Shown here: positions 17,911 through 26,548 of the stretch, in pieces
Layout of the letters: each line of letters opens with the position of its first letter
Numbering within the stretch: the first letter of the stretch is position 1
Source of the DNA: JBEULC01 sp045504435
GTDB lineage: Bacteria; Pseudomonadota; Alphaproteobacteria; WRAU01; Hepatincolaceae
DNA length: 64,000 nt
NCBI GenBank assembly: GCA_045504435.1
Contig: JBEULC010000001.1
Location: 248,001-312,000, forward strand
Reading direction: 5' to 3'
Translations under genes and position numbers: made by a program
Notes under the pieces: generated by a model
The model's database searches: none
What the model was told of the DNA's origin: nothing
The model's input: only the letters and a program-made list of their open reading frames with translations

Positions 17911-20900
17911 TTAATTATTTTTTACAGGCTGAGATTCTTTTACAAAAACATAGGCTGTTATCGTAGACCTAGGAGCATCCAAGATTTTAAGAGTTAGCAT
18001 AATATTTTGATTTTTTTGTATAATTTGCCCAGGATTTAATATTCTTTTTTCTACTGCATTACCATTAATATCCACAAAAATTACCTCAAGCTGTTTTATA
18101 ACATAGACATTATTTTTGCTAGTGTTTTTAAGAGATACCGCTATTTCAAAGGTTATACCACCAAGATTAGATTTCCACTGTCCTAAGGATTTAGTAATAG
18201 TTATTTCATTAAAAAAGTTAAAGCTTTTTTGTCTTAAGGCCAAATATTTAGAATTTAAATAACCAAAAAACTTATTGCTTTTTAAAGAAGCATCTTGCAC
18301 ATTTTGATTAGCTAAATTACCAAGGCCCTGGGGAGTATTTAGATTTTGCATTAATTGCTCATTATCAATGCTAACCGCCTGTTTAATTGAATTATTACTG
18401 TTATTTGTATTACTGCCTTGAGCTTCTTTAAACTTTCTTTCCTCCACAGTGGCATTAAACCCTAAAGAAGCTGGCTGACCTAAAATTAAGGGTAGTTTTT
18501 CTTTATTAGTAGGAGTTATAGCCTTTGCAAGGGGCGGATAATCAATAATAGGAATGTTAGTTATAGCATTATTTGAGAATAAGTTACGCCTGCCATTGTA
18601 GCTTAATTCAGCAGGATCTTTTTTAGTAAACATATAAATTATTACTAATAAGGTAAGTAGAATAACGCTGATTTTAGCAAGCTTACTGAATCCATAGTTA
18701 GCCAAAGTACTTTTGACTTCTTGCCAAGCGCTTTTACCAAAATTTTCTGTCAAAAGCTTTTGCGATTTTAACTTATCGTTAAAAGAATCTTGGGTTTGAA
18801 TCCCTCCCTCACCTTCTTCATTATTTTGCCCTTGCCCTTGATTATCTGCTTGATTTTTTAACAAATAATTTTCTGGACCGATTTCTAATAGATTTTCAAG
18901 TTCTTTCACCAATGGACTTTTGTAGTTGCCCATAGTTTTTTGCTCTTGGGCTTTTTGAAGTTCATAGGATTTTAAAAGCTTAGCGTTCATTTCTATAAAG
19001 TTATCTAAACCCTCAAGGCTATCTTTACTATTTTTAGCTATCTTGCTAGTTTTTTTGTCTTTTTGAGAAGGGGCTTCAACTTTAGTTATTAATTTTGAAT
19101 TAATAGGGGAAGAAACAAAAGCAAAGGATTCATCATTTTTTATTTTTAAAAAATCCAATGGTTCATTCTTTAGCATTTCATAACTTAAAGGCGGAGTAAT
19201 TTGTTGAGAAAATTTAGCTTCTTTTCGTTGCTCTTTTTGCCTAATTCTATCTTCTTTACGCTTTATACGATCGGTTTTTATATCTATAGTACTTTTTGCA
19301 TTTTCTTCTGTAGGATTCTGCTCACCTTTAAGTGCCCTTTCTTGAAGACGCTGCGCCTTTCTTGTAGATCTTTCCTCAGCATCTAAGGGCAAATAGGTTT
19401 TTTTCTCTTTATTATCTTCTTTTACTTTTCCCCTACGCTTGCTTCTTTGGGATGATCTTTCTGCTAATGAGTCTGTATTTATACGATCATAAGGGGTAGT
19501 ACGATAACGTGATAAAAAAGGAGCAGATTTATGTTTATGATTATGATCAAATTGTGGAGCAGCCTTATTTTTATCTAGGGAAGTTAAATTGCTAGAACTT
19601 ATTGCTATTTTACTTTGCTCCTGGGAGCTTTCTTTAACATCTTGGGGGCTTGCAGAAGCTCTTGACCTCTTTATTCTTTGCCTTTTAGATATATCTAAAG
19701 AGGTTTCTTCTTTAACCTCAAATTTGCTAAAATCAATTTTAGCAAAAGGGCGGGAGTTATCTACAAAAGGGGCGCCATAATTACTTTTAACTACTTTGAT
19801 TTCATCTTTTAATCTATTGCTGGATTTTCCCGTCTCCATTATGTTGTTTTCGGTATTTTGTGGGTTATTAGGTCCTTGCTCATTAGGCCTTGTACTTAAA
19901 TTTATTTCTTCACCTATTTTAGTAAAACTATAATTATCTTGAGCAGAATTATTAACCACAGCAGGTCTATTTTTTAATTCTTGAAGGGGTTTATTAAGAT
20001 TTTGAAAATTTTGCTCTTGGGATGATGCATCTCCTTTTTGTAGGTTTGCTGTAGATAAAATTGGGCTGCCCTCATTAATTATTTTAGCTATAGAAGGCGA
20101 CTGGTTTGCAGAAGTTTTTAAAGAATTGTTTAAATTAATATCTGCAAAGGTCATTAAACTAGAATTTAAGCCCCCTTCGGCTTGATCTGACTTCGCCTGT
20201 AAATCTTGTAAAAAATTAGGGGCCTCCTTTTTGATTAAATGGGCCAAGCGCTCTTCTACTCCTAAAGGAGTAGCGATTTTTGCTGGAGCTTGGGGTATAA
20301 TGAAGCTTGGAGTTTGAGGTATAGAATTAAACCCCTTATTGATAACGGTATTATTGATAGGAGTTTTAATGGGATTGGAATTTTTAGGATAAACATAAGG
20401 GCTATTAAAATTAGCATTATTAGAATCAACCCTCGCTAAGTTAGGGGAAGATAAGTTAGGTGATTCTAGGGGTTTATTTAACCTAACCTCTTGACCGCCT
20501 GCATTAGAAACTCCATTAGACATAGGGTTATAATTTCCCTCAAGCTTATTAATTTGTAATCTAAAATTTGGCGCCATATTAGTTATAGGTTTAAAATTGC
20601 CACCTGATCTTAACGCCATATTAGAAGTTATACCTATATTTTCTTGCGGCCTTAAGGCTTTAGCGTGAAATTTTTTATCAATATTAGGAGGAGGCGTAGT
20701 ATTAATGTATTTATTATTTAATACATGTATGGGAAATTGTGAAGCTCCTTGTTTTCCTTTAGCTGTACCTTCTTTAGAAATTCCATATTCAGTATAAATA
20801 GCAGAATCTAAAATAATCTTAATGTCTTGCTTGTTCTTGCTATATTGATTGTTTAAATAACTATAACGATAGCTACACTTTAAACAAGTAATAAGCTTAT

Positions 20901-20967
20901 CTTCGATTAAGGTTGTAAAAATCTGTTGCTTATAAGCACAATTAGGGCAAATTATCTCACGTACCAT
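17911..20967 (-). CDS. Zinc-ribbon (MJ0042-type) / DUF3426-like single-pass membrane protein, giant form
   Basis: A 1018-residue protein of unknown function. Residues 1-35 are a zinc ribbon with C7, C10, C28 and C31. Residues 40-760 are low-complexity, rich in Asn, Gln, Ser, Lys and Pro, with basic repeats such as RKAQRLQERALKG, and are probably disordered. A membrane helix (about 764-781, ISVILLTLLVIIYMF) is followed by another loose stretch and a C-terminal beta domain (about 900-1010; IAVSLKNTSKNNVYV) like DUF3426. Relatives in other alphaproteobacteria are usually about 200-400 residues and also lie beside ftsE. It is divergent from ftsEX, which suggests an envelope or division role. Confidence 0.75.
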   Translation of the reverse strand: MVREIICPNCAYKQQIFTTLIEDKLITCLKCSYRYSYLNNQYSKNKQDIKIILDSAIYTEYGISKEGTAKGKQGASQFPIHVLNNKYINTTPPPNIDKKFHAKALRPQENIGITSNMALRSGGNFKPITNMAPNFRLQINKLEGNYNPMSNGVSNAGGQEVRLNKPLESPNLSSPNLARVDSNNANFNSPYVYPKNSNPIKTPINNTVINKGFNSIPQTPSFIIPQAPAKIATPLGVEERLAHLIKKEAPNFLQDLQAKSDQAEGGLNSSLMTFADINLNNSLKTSANQSPSIAKIINEGSPILSTANLQKGDASSQEQNFQNLNKPLQELKNRPAVVNNSAQDNYSFTKIGEEINLSTRPNEQGPNNPQNTENNIMETGKSSNRLKDEIKVVKSNYGAPFVDNSRPFAKIDFSKFEVKEETSLDISKRQRIKRSRASASPQDVKESSQEQSKIAISSSNLTSLDKNKAAPQFDHNHKHKSAPFLSRYRTTPYDRINTDSLAERSSQRSKRRGKVKEDNKEKKTYLPLDAEERSTRKAQRLQERALKGEQNPTEENAKSTIDIKTDRIKRKEDRIRQKEQRKEAKFSQQITPPLSYEMLKNEPLDFLKIKNDESFAFVSSPINSKLITKVEAPSQKDKKTSKIAKNSKDSLEGLDNFIEMNAKLLKSYELQKAQEQKTMGNYKSPLVKELENLLEIGPENYLLKNQADNQGQGQNNEEGEGGIQTQDSFNDKLKSQKLLTENFGKSAWQEVKSTLANYGFSKLAKISVILLTLLVIIYMFTKKDPAELSYNGRRNLFSNNAITNIPIIDYPPLAKAITPTNKEKLPLILGQPASLGFNATVEERKFKEAQGSNTNNSNNSIKQAVSIDNEQLMQNLNTPQGLGNLANQNVQDASLKSNKFFGYLNSKYLALRQKSFNFFNEITITKSLGQWKSNLGGITFEIAVSLKNTSKNNVYVIKQLEVIFVDINGNAVEKRILNPGQIIQKNQNIMLTLKILDAPRSTITAYVFVKESQPVKNN

Positions 20968-21062
20968 ATCTTTAAAAATCCTATTTCCGTTATCTATATG
21001 TAGTTTATCAGAAAAACAGACTACTATGTATGACTATCTGAACTTGCCAACAAAATACTAAT

Positions 21063-21091
21063 TTGTGGTTTAAAAAACCCTGTGTTATAAT
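21063..21091 (+). promoter_or_regulatory. Sigma-70-type promoter of ftsE
   Basis: TTGTGG at 21063-21068 and a perfect TATAAT at 21086-21091 are 17 bases apart, 45 bases before the ftsE start. This is one of the best promoter matches in the window. Confidence 0.65.
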
Positions 21092-21107
21092 AAGCTATTC
21101 TAGCTTA
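21091..21107. repeat. Perfect palindrome at the predicted ftsE transcription start
   Basis: TAAGCTA-TTC-TAGCTTA is an exact 7-bp inverted repeat with a 3-base spacer. It begins at the last base of the -10 box and covers the expected start site, so it could be an operator or a 5' RNA hairpin. Confidence 0.45.
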
Positions 21108-21136
21108 TATTTGATTTTAAAAATTATTACCCCTTG

Positions 21137-21841
21137 ATGATCCAAATGACCAATAAAAACGATTCACCCTTAGTTAGCTTTGAAAACGTTGGATTGCGTT
21201 ATACTTCTGATAAAGAAATCTTAAAAAATATTAATTTTAATCTTTATAAGGGGGATTTTATTTTTTTAATCGGTGAAAGCGGCGCTGGAAAATCAAGTTT
21301 TTTAAATCTAATCAATATCTCATTGTTGCCCAGCAGAGGGTTTTTAAGTATATTAGATAAAGATGTAACTCGCTTAAATTATAAAACTTTAGCAGATATT
21401 AGAAGAAAAATAGGGATCATCTTTCAAGATTTTAAATTAGTAAATCATTTAAGCGTTTTTGATAACATCGCTTTACCGCTTAAAATTACTAAAGCCCCAC
21501 AGCGAGAAATTAAGAAAAAAGTTGATGAAATTCTAGAGTGGATTAATTTAGAAAAATATAAACACTATTCTCCTTTACATCTTTCAGGGGGGCAACAACA
21601 ACGAGTAGCAATTGCAAGAGCGGTAATTAATAGCCCCACAATTATCTTAGCTGATGAGCCCACAGGTAGTATAGATAATAATATGGCCAGCCGCATAGTT
21701 TCTATGTTAGAAGAACTTAATAAACAAGGAGTAGCGGTAGTTTTTGCTACTCATAATTTAGAATTAATAGAGAAAAAAAACTATCCTGTCGCTTTGCTTC
21801 ACCAAAATCAGATACAAATCATAAAGAATAAAACTACTTAG
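21137..21841 (+). CDS. ftsE: Cell division ATP-binding protein FtsE
   Basis: ATPase partner of FtsX at the division site; together they regulate peptidoglycan hydrolases from the inner membrane. It is 234 residues from ATG 21137; TTG 21134 and ATG 21146 are alternative starts and none has a clear ribosome binding site. Walker A GESGAGKSS is at residues 46-54, the signature is LSGGQQQR and Walker B is IILADEPTGSID. FIFLIGESGAGKSSFLNL and GIIFQDFKLV are typical of FtsE. ftsX follows after 41 bases. A strong promoter lies immediately upstream. Confidence 0.93.
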   Translation: MIQMTNKNDSPLVSFENVGLRYTSDKEILKNINFNLYKGDFIFLIGESGAGKSSFLNLINISLLPSRGFLSILDKDVTRLNYKTLADIRRKIGIIFQDFKLVNHLSVFDNIALPLKITKAPQREIKKKVDEILEWINLEKYKHYSPLHLSGGQQQRVAIARAVINSPTIILADEPTGSIDNNMASRIVSMLEELNKQGVAVVFATHNLELIEKKNYPVALLHQNQIQIIKNKTT

Positions 21842-21882
21842 AGTAAATGGTTTTTAACCAAGCCCTCTTATAATTAGGTATT

Positions 21883-22833
21883 ATGTTGATGAAAAATATC
21901 ATTACTTTCCCAAAAAAAAAATTAAAAAGATTACTTAATTATATAAAACCTGCACCTAATAGACTTTTTAATTTTCGCCGCTTAAATTTTTGGAACAAAT
22001 TTTTTGTTTTTATTGTAGCTTGTGTTATGTGGTTATGCAGTGTTTCTATCGTAGCCTCTAACATTTTAGAAAAACTTATCAATCCTATTAAATTTACCTC
22101 TCCCACCTCAGCCATTATTGAGGTATATCCAGAAAGCAGCACTGATAAAACTCAAAGTAAAATAAATGTTATCACGGATTATTTAAAAGCTAATCCTGCT
22201 ATCAAAAATTATGAAATTATTAATGAACAAAAACTCAAGCAGATTATTAATACTTTCACAGGAGATTTTAAAGATCAGGTGGACAACATCCCATTACCCA
22301 TAATTATCACTATTGAGCTCCAACCTGATCAAATCTCCACCATTTCTGATATTAGAACCCACTTAAGCCAAAAAGCTAATAATGTTTACTTAGATACCGA
22401 AGGAGATCTTTTACAAAGATTGGCTTCTCCTGTAAATACTGCAAAATATTTTAGTATTTTGGTACCTCTAATCGCTATTACTTTGTTGATATGTATTTTA
22501 TTTTTAACTATTTATTCCGTATTATTTTCTAATAAAGAAACTATAGAAACTTTGGTATTTTTAGGAGCTTACAAAGGCTCCATTGCCTTAGAGTTTGCCT
22601 TTTGGATATTTTTTAAATCTCTAACTGCTTGTTTTTATGGCCTTATCTCGGGATTTTTAAATATTTTAGCCTTTATGTATCTATTTAATTCTAGCTTTAC
22701 TTTTATATCTTTTTATAATTATTTCATTACCACCGGTATGCTATTGATAATTTTGCCTATTCTTTCTAGTATTTTAGGGATAGTTTTTGTAAATAAATTA
22801 ATGTATAAACCCTTTAATAAATTTAATGCGTAA
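21883..22833 (+). CDS. ftsX: Cell division protein FtsX
   Basis: Integral membrane partner of FtsE. The 316-residue protein has a basic cytoplasmic start, a first membrane helix at about residues 45-65, an extracytoplasmic domain (about 70-190) and three further helices (about 192-215, 235-265, 280-305), the standard FtsX topology. Sequence conservation is low, as is usual for FtsX; identity rests on topology, length and position after ftsE. ATG 21889 is an alternative start with slightly better spacing from AGG at 21876-21878. Confidence 0.9.
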   Translation: MLMKNIITFPKKKLKRLLNYIKPAPNRLFNFRRLNFWNKFFVFIVACVMWLCSVSIVASNILEKLINPIKFTSPTSAIIEVYPESSTDKTQSKINVITDYLKANPAIKNYEIINEQKLKQIINTFTGDFKDQVDNIPLPIIITIELQPDQISTISDIRTHLSQKANNVYLDTEGDLLQRLASPVNTAKYFSILVPLIAITLLICILFLTIYSVLFSNKETIETLVFLGAYKGSIALEFAFWIFFKSLTACFYGLISGFLNILAFMYLFNSSFTFISFYNYFITTGMLLIILPILSSILGIVFVNKLMYKPFNKFNA

Positions 22834-22851
22834 ATCACTTTAGGATAAAAT

Positions 22852-23589
22852 ATGTTATTGTTGCTTAGAAATTTTTTCTTTTATTTGTTTATTATTATCA
22901 CTTTACCCCTAATTACCATTGGGGGGTATATTTACAGTTTTTTTTGTACTCCAGAGCAAATAAGGACTTATTTAACAGTCTCTTTTAAGTTTTTTAGAAA
23001 AGTTGGCTTTTTTATTACAGATATTTCAATTGAATATAAAGGTGTAGAAAACTTCAATACTTTTCCTTGTATTATAGCTTCAAAGCATCAGTCGGCCATT
23101 GAAACTTCTTTTTTCTTTAATATTTTCCATAGAGATGTACTTTACATTGCTAAAAAAGAGATTACCAAGATTCCTTTATGGGGAAGATTAGCACAAAAAT
23201 TCGGTGGGGTTTTAATTACCCGCACTAATTTTACTGAATCCATGAGATCTCTAATTAATCAGGGTCAATATTATATTAATCAAGGTGCCTCTATTTGTAT
23301 TTTTCCTGAAGGTACCAGGGTGTCACCTAAAATTAAAGATACTAAATTTAAGGCAGGAGTATCTAAGCTTTATAGTGCTTTGCAAGTGCCTGTAATCCCT
23401 GTGGCTTTAAATACTGGGATATATTATTCAAAAAAATCTTGGTTGATTTATCCTGGGCATATTATTATAGAATTTCTTCCTGCTATCAGGTCTGGTATGC
23501 CAGAAAAAGAATTTTTACAACTTTTAGAATCCACAATTAACGAGGCATCTTATAAATTATTTTTATCAACTAACACGGCCATAAAATAA
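22852..23589 (+). CDS. plsC: 1-acyl-sn-glycerol-3-phosphate acyltransferase
   Basis: Adds the second acyl chain in phosphatidic acid synthesis at the inner membrane. The protein is 245 residues with an N-terminal hydrophobic anchor (about 7-30). The catalytic HX4E form of the family motif is H79 to E84 (SKHQSAIE), and the substrate-binding FPEGTR is at 150-155. Substitution of the usual Asp by Glu in HX4D is common in alphaproteobacterial members. It follows ftsX by 18 bases and is probably in the same transcript. Confidence 0.93.
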   Translation: MLLLLRNFFFYLFIIITLPLITIGGYIYSFFCTPEQIRTYLTVSFKFFRKVGFFITDISIEYKGVENFNTFPCIIASKHQSAIETSFFFNIFHRDVLYIAKKEITKIPLWGRLAQKFGGVLITRTNFTESMRSLINQGQYYINQGASICIFPEGTRVSPKIKDTKFKAGVSKLYSALQVPVIPVALNTGIYYSKKSWLIYPGHIIIEFLPAIRSGMPEKEFLQLLESTINEASYKLFLSTNTAIK

Positions 23590-23690
23590 AGTATAAAAAT
23601 TTTATCAATGGATTTATTTGTGCAAATAATTTATAATCCAAAATAACACAGATTATTTCAATAAGTAACATTGCCAAAAAGAGTAAACAT

Positions 23691-24896
23691 ATGAAAAGGG
23701 CCATTATTCTGTTGCTTGATTCTTTAGGTGTAGGATCATCAAAAGACGCTGTTGATTATAAAGATGAAGGTGCGAACACCTTAGGCCATATTTTGGAGCA
23801 ATTTCCCCAAACCCATATACCTAATTTAAAAAAGCTAGGTCTGATTAACTGTCTTAAAGCAAGTTGTGGCAGCACCTTTGATGTAGCTGAAGAGCAAAAG
23901 CCGCTTAGTTATTATGGCTATGCTAAAGAAATCAGCAAGGGAAAAGATACAGTGACTGGTCATTGGGAGCTAACTGGAGCTCCTATGTTGCAAGATTGGG
24001 GATATTTTAATAATGCTACTAATTCTTTCCCTCAAGATTTTATTGATAATTTAGTAAAAAAAGCTAACTTAACAGGTTACTTAGGCAATTGTGTAGCCTC
24101 TGGAACTGAAATTATTGATAAATATGGGGTTGAACATATAAAAACTAAAAAGCCAATTTTTTATACTTCTGCAGATAGTGTTTTTCAAATCGCTGCCCAT
24201 GAGGAATCTTTTGGTTTACAAGCATTATATGATTTATGTAAGCTTGCTCGCGAAGATTTATATCAATATAATATTGGAAGAGTAATCGCTAGGCCATTTA
24301 TTGGTACAACAGCAGGGGATTTTGAAAGAACAGGTAATCGAAAAGATTATAGCATACAACCCCCTAATCCTACTTTATTAGATATAATGAAAGAAGCCAA
24401 AGGAGAGGTAATATCAATTGGTAAAATATCTGACATTTTTGCCTCAAGGGGAATTACCAAAGCGGTAAAATCTTCAACTCTTCCTCATTTATTTGATGAT
24501 ACTTTAAAGATTGTTAAAGAAAATAAGGAATTTAGTATAGTTTTTACTAATTTTGTGGATTTTGATTCTTCTTTTGGCCATCGCAGAGATGTTAAAGGTT
24601 ATAAGGAAGCGCTAGAATATTTTGATTCCCGTCTTCCAGAACTCCTTAAAGAACTAAATGATGAGGATTTATTAATAATTATTGCTGATCATGGTAATGA
24701 TCCATCTTGGCCTGGTACTGATCACACCCGGGAGCATATTCCTGTTATTTTTTATAATAAAAAATGGGCTAAAGACAATTTAAGTTTTAATATTGGCGAA
24801 CGTTCTACTTTTAGCGATGTTGGTCAATCTATAGCATCTTATTTGGGCATTAAAGAACTTTTACATGGAGAATCTTTTTTAAAGGGCATAAAATAA
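23691..24896 (+). CDS. deoB: Phosphopentomutase
   Basis: Interconverts ribose- or deoxyribose-1-phosphate and the 5-phosphates, with two manganese ions. The 401-residue protein is the canonical length. The metal-binding start LLLDSLGVGSSKDA, the phosphorylated-Thr region KGKDTVTGHWELTG, and the C-terminal ligands in IADHGNDPSWPGTDHTREH are all present. It precedes two deoD copies, so the neighbourhood forms a nucleoside phosphorolysis route ending in ribose-5-phosphate. AAGAG about eight bases before ATG is its ribosome binding site. Confidence 0.97.
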   Translation: MKRAIILLLDSLGVGSSKDAVDYKDEGANTLGHILEQFPQTHIPNLKKLGLINCLKASCGSTFDVAEEQKPLSYYGYAKEISKGKDTVTGHWELTGAPMLQDWGYFNNATNSFPQDFIDNLVKKANLTGYLGNCVASGTEIIDKYGVEHIKTKKPIFYTSADSVFQIAAHEESFGLQALYDLCKLAREDLYQYNIGRVIARPFIGTTAGDFERTGNRKDYSIQPPNPTLLDIMKEAKGEVISIGKISDIFASRGITKAVKSSTLPHLFDDTLKIVKENKEFSIVFTNFVDFDSSFGHRRDVKGYKEALEYFDSRLPELLKELNDEDLLIIIADHGNDPSWPGTDHTREHIPVIFYNKKWAKDNLSFNIGERSTFSDVGQSIASYLGIKELLHGESFLKGIK

Positions 24897-24961
24897 TTAA
24901 GCTTATTTTAATATAAATCTACTGGGTTTATTATTTTTTACTATATAAAAATAATAGTTTC

Positions 24962-24994
24962 TTTTAGAAGGCTTTTTACCTAAATCTTCTAAAA
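24962..24994. repeat. Inverted repeat between deoB and the first deoD
   Basis: TTTTAGAAG (24962-24970) pairs exactly with CTTCTAAAA (24986-24994) around a 15-base loop. No T-run follows, so it is a poor terminator; an RNA-stability hairpin or operator is possible. Confidence 0.4.
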
Positions 24995-25042
24995 AGCTAA
25001 GCAAAAAAAATGTAATAACTACTTAACATAGGAAAGCAAATA

Positions 25043-25744
25043 ATGGCCACCGCCCATATTAATGCGCAATCAGGTGATTTTGCAGAAACTGTACTTTTAC
25101 CAGGAGATCCTTTAAGAGCAAAGTTTATTGCTGAAAAATATTTAAAAAACTTTAAAGAAGTAACCAATGTAAGAAATATATTGGGGTTTACGGGAGAGTA
25201 TCAAGGATATAAGGTTTCCGTAATGGGAAGTGGCATGGGTATACCTTCTGCTTCTATTTATGCTACAGAACTTATTAAAAATTATGGTGTAAAAAATATT
25301 ATTAGAGTAGGATCCGCAGGTGGCCTAAAAGGAAGTAATTTAAACGACATTATTTTAGTCAGCGGTGCTTCTACTAATTCTAACGTTAATAGATATCGTT
25401 TAGGAGGTTATGATTTTGCTGCTATTCCTGATTTTCAGTTGCTCCATAAGGCTTATAATATTGCACTTAATAATAAAATCTCAGTACAAGTAGGTAATTG
25501 TTTTACTGATGATTTATTTTATAATCCTTGTCCAGATATTTGGACCAATTTAGAAAAAATGAATATTTTATGTGTAGAAATGGAAGCCGCAGGTTTGTAT
25601 GGAGTGGCCCATGAATACGGAGCAACGGCCTTAGCAATCTTAACTATTTCTAATATAATGCATACCACCGTGGAGCTTTCTGCCAAAGAAAGAGAAACTA
25701 CCTTTTTAAATATGATGGAAATTGCTCTACAATGTGCTATCTAA
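25043..25744 (+). CDS. deoD: Purine nucleoside phosphorylase, DeoD type, copy 1 (catalytic Asp replaced by Asn)
   Basis: Hexameric-type phosphorylase that splits purine nucleosides with phosphate into base and (deoxy)ribose-1-phosphate. The protein is 233 residues, with AGGAAA just upstream of the ATG. The phosphate-binding Args lie in GDPLRAK, NVRNILG and RVGSAGG; ribose-binding Glu residues lie in CVEMEAAGLYG. The catalytic Asp204 of the E. coli enzyme (TVSDH) is Asn204 here (TISNI), while the following Arg in AKERETTF is kept. The copy immediately downstream retains Asp. Altered specificity or loss of activity are both possible. Confidence 0.93.
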   Translation: MATAHINAQSGDFAETVLLPGDPLRAKFIAEKYLKNFKEVTNVRNILGFTGEYQGYKVSVMGSGMGIPSASIYATELIKNYGVKNIIRVGSAGGLKGSNLNDIILVSGASTNSNVNRYRLGGYDFAAIPDFQLLHKAYNIALNNKISVQVGNCFTDDLFYNPCPDIWTNLEKMNILCVEMEAAGLYGVAHEYGATALAILTISNIMHTTVELSAKERETTFLNMMEIALQCAI

Positions 25745-25805
25745 TCTGCATATAAAATTATTATAAACTTACTGCTTAATCTAATTGAAAATAGGAAATA
25801 TAAAA

Positions 25806-26507
25806 ATGTCCACAGCTCATATTAATGCTCAATCAGGTTATTTTGCAGAAACTGTACTTTTACCAGGAGATCCTTTAAGAGCCAAATTTATTGCTGAAAA
25901 ATATTTAAAAAGCTTTAAAGAAGTAACCAATGTAAGAAATATGTTAGGTTTTACAGGAGAATATCAGGGGAAAAGAATATCGGTTATGGGAAGCGGTATG
26001 GGCGTGCCTTCAGCTTCTATTTATGCTACAGAACTTATTAAAAATTATGGTGTAAAAAATATTATTAGAGTAGGATCCGCAGGCGGCTTAAAGGGAAGTA
26101 ATTTAAACGATATCATTTTAGCAAGCGGTGCTTCTACTAATTCTAGCGTTAACAGACAAAGATTAAGTGGTTATGATTTTGCAGCAGTTCCTGATTTTTA
26201 TCTTCTTAATAAGGCCTATAATGCTGCTCTTGCTAATAATATAGGGGTTAAAGTTGGTAATTGTTTTACTACGGATTTATTTTATAATCCTAATTTAAAT
26301 TTTTCTAGCCTTTTAGAAAAAATGAATATTTTATGTGTAGAGATGGAAGCTGCAGGATTATATGGCCTGGCTCATGAACATGGAGCCAAAGCTTTAACTA
26401 TTTTAACTATTTCAGATTTATTTAATAGTAAAGAAGAATTATCGGCTAAAGAAAGGGAAAACACTTTTTTTCATGCCACAGAAATTGCCCTAAGTTGTGC
26501 AATTTAA
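25806..26507 (+). CDS. deoD: Purine nucleoside phosphorylase, DeoD type, copy 2
   Basis: Tandem paralogue of the preceding gene, also 233 residues from ATG 25806, which has AGGAAA upstream; an earlier in-frame TTG (25785) is unlikely. The first 110 residues are nearly identical to copy 1, the remainder more divergent. All family active-site residues are present, including Asp204 (TISDL) and the partner Arg in AKERENTF. It is separated from copy 1 by 61 bases. High similarity on the N-terminal half points to a fairly recent duplication or gene conversion. Confidence 0.95.
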   Translation: MSTAHINAQSGYFAETVLLPGDPLRAKFIAEKYLKSFKEVTNVRNMLGFTGEYQGKRISVMGSGMGVPSASIYATELIKNYGVKNIIRVGSAGGLKGSNLNDIILASGASTNSSVNRQRLSGYDFAAVPDFYLLNKAYNAALANNIGVKVGNCFTTDLFYNPNLNFSSLLEKMNILCVEMEAAGLYGLAHEHGAKALTILTISDLFNSKEELSAKERENTFFHATEIALSCAI

Positions 26508-26511
26508 CAAC

Positions 26512-26548
26512 TAGCCTTATCATCTTAATCTTCTAATCCTTAAGGCTA
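26512..26548. terminator. Hairpin between convergent deoD copy 2 and the chorismate-mutase-like gene
   Basis: TAGCCTTA (26512-26519) pairs exactly with TAAGGCTA (26541-26548) around a 21-base loop, spanning the short gap between two convergent genes. No T-run is seen, so terminator function is tentative. Confidence 0.35.

Noticed and set aside
24962..24994. deoB terminator
   Set aside because: The 9-bp stem is good but no T-run follows on either strand, so it was listed only as an inverted repeat.
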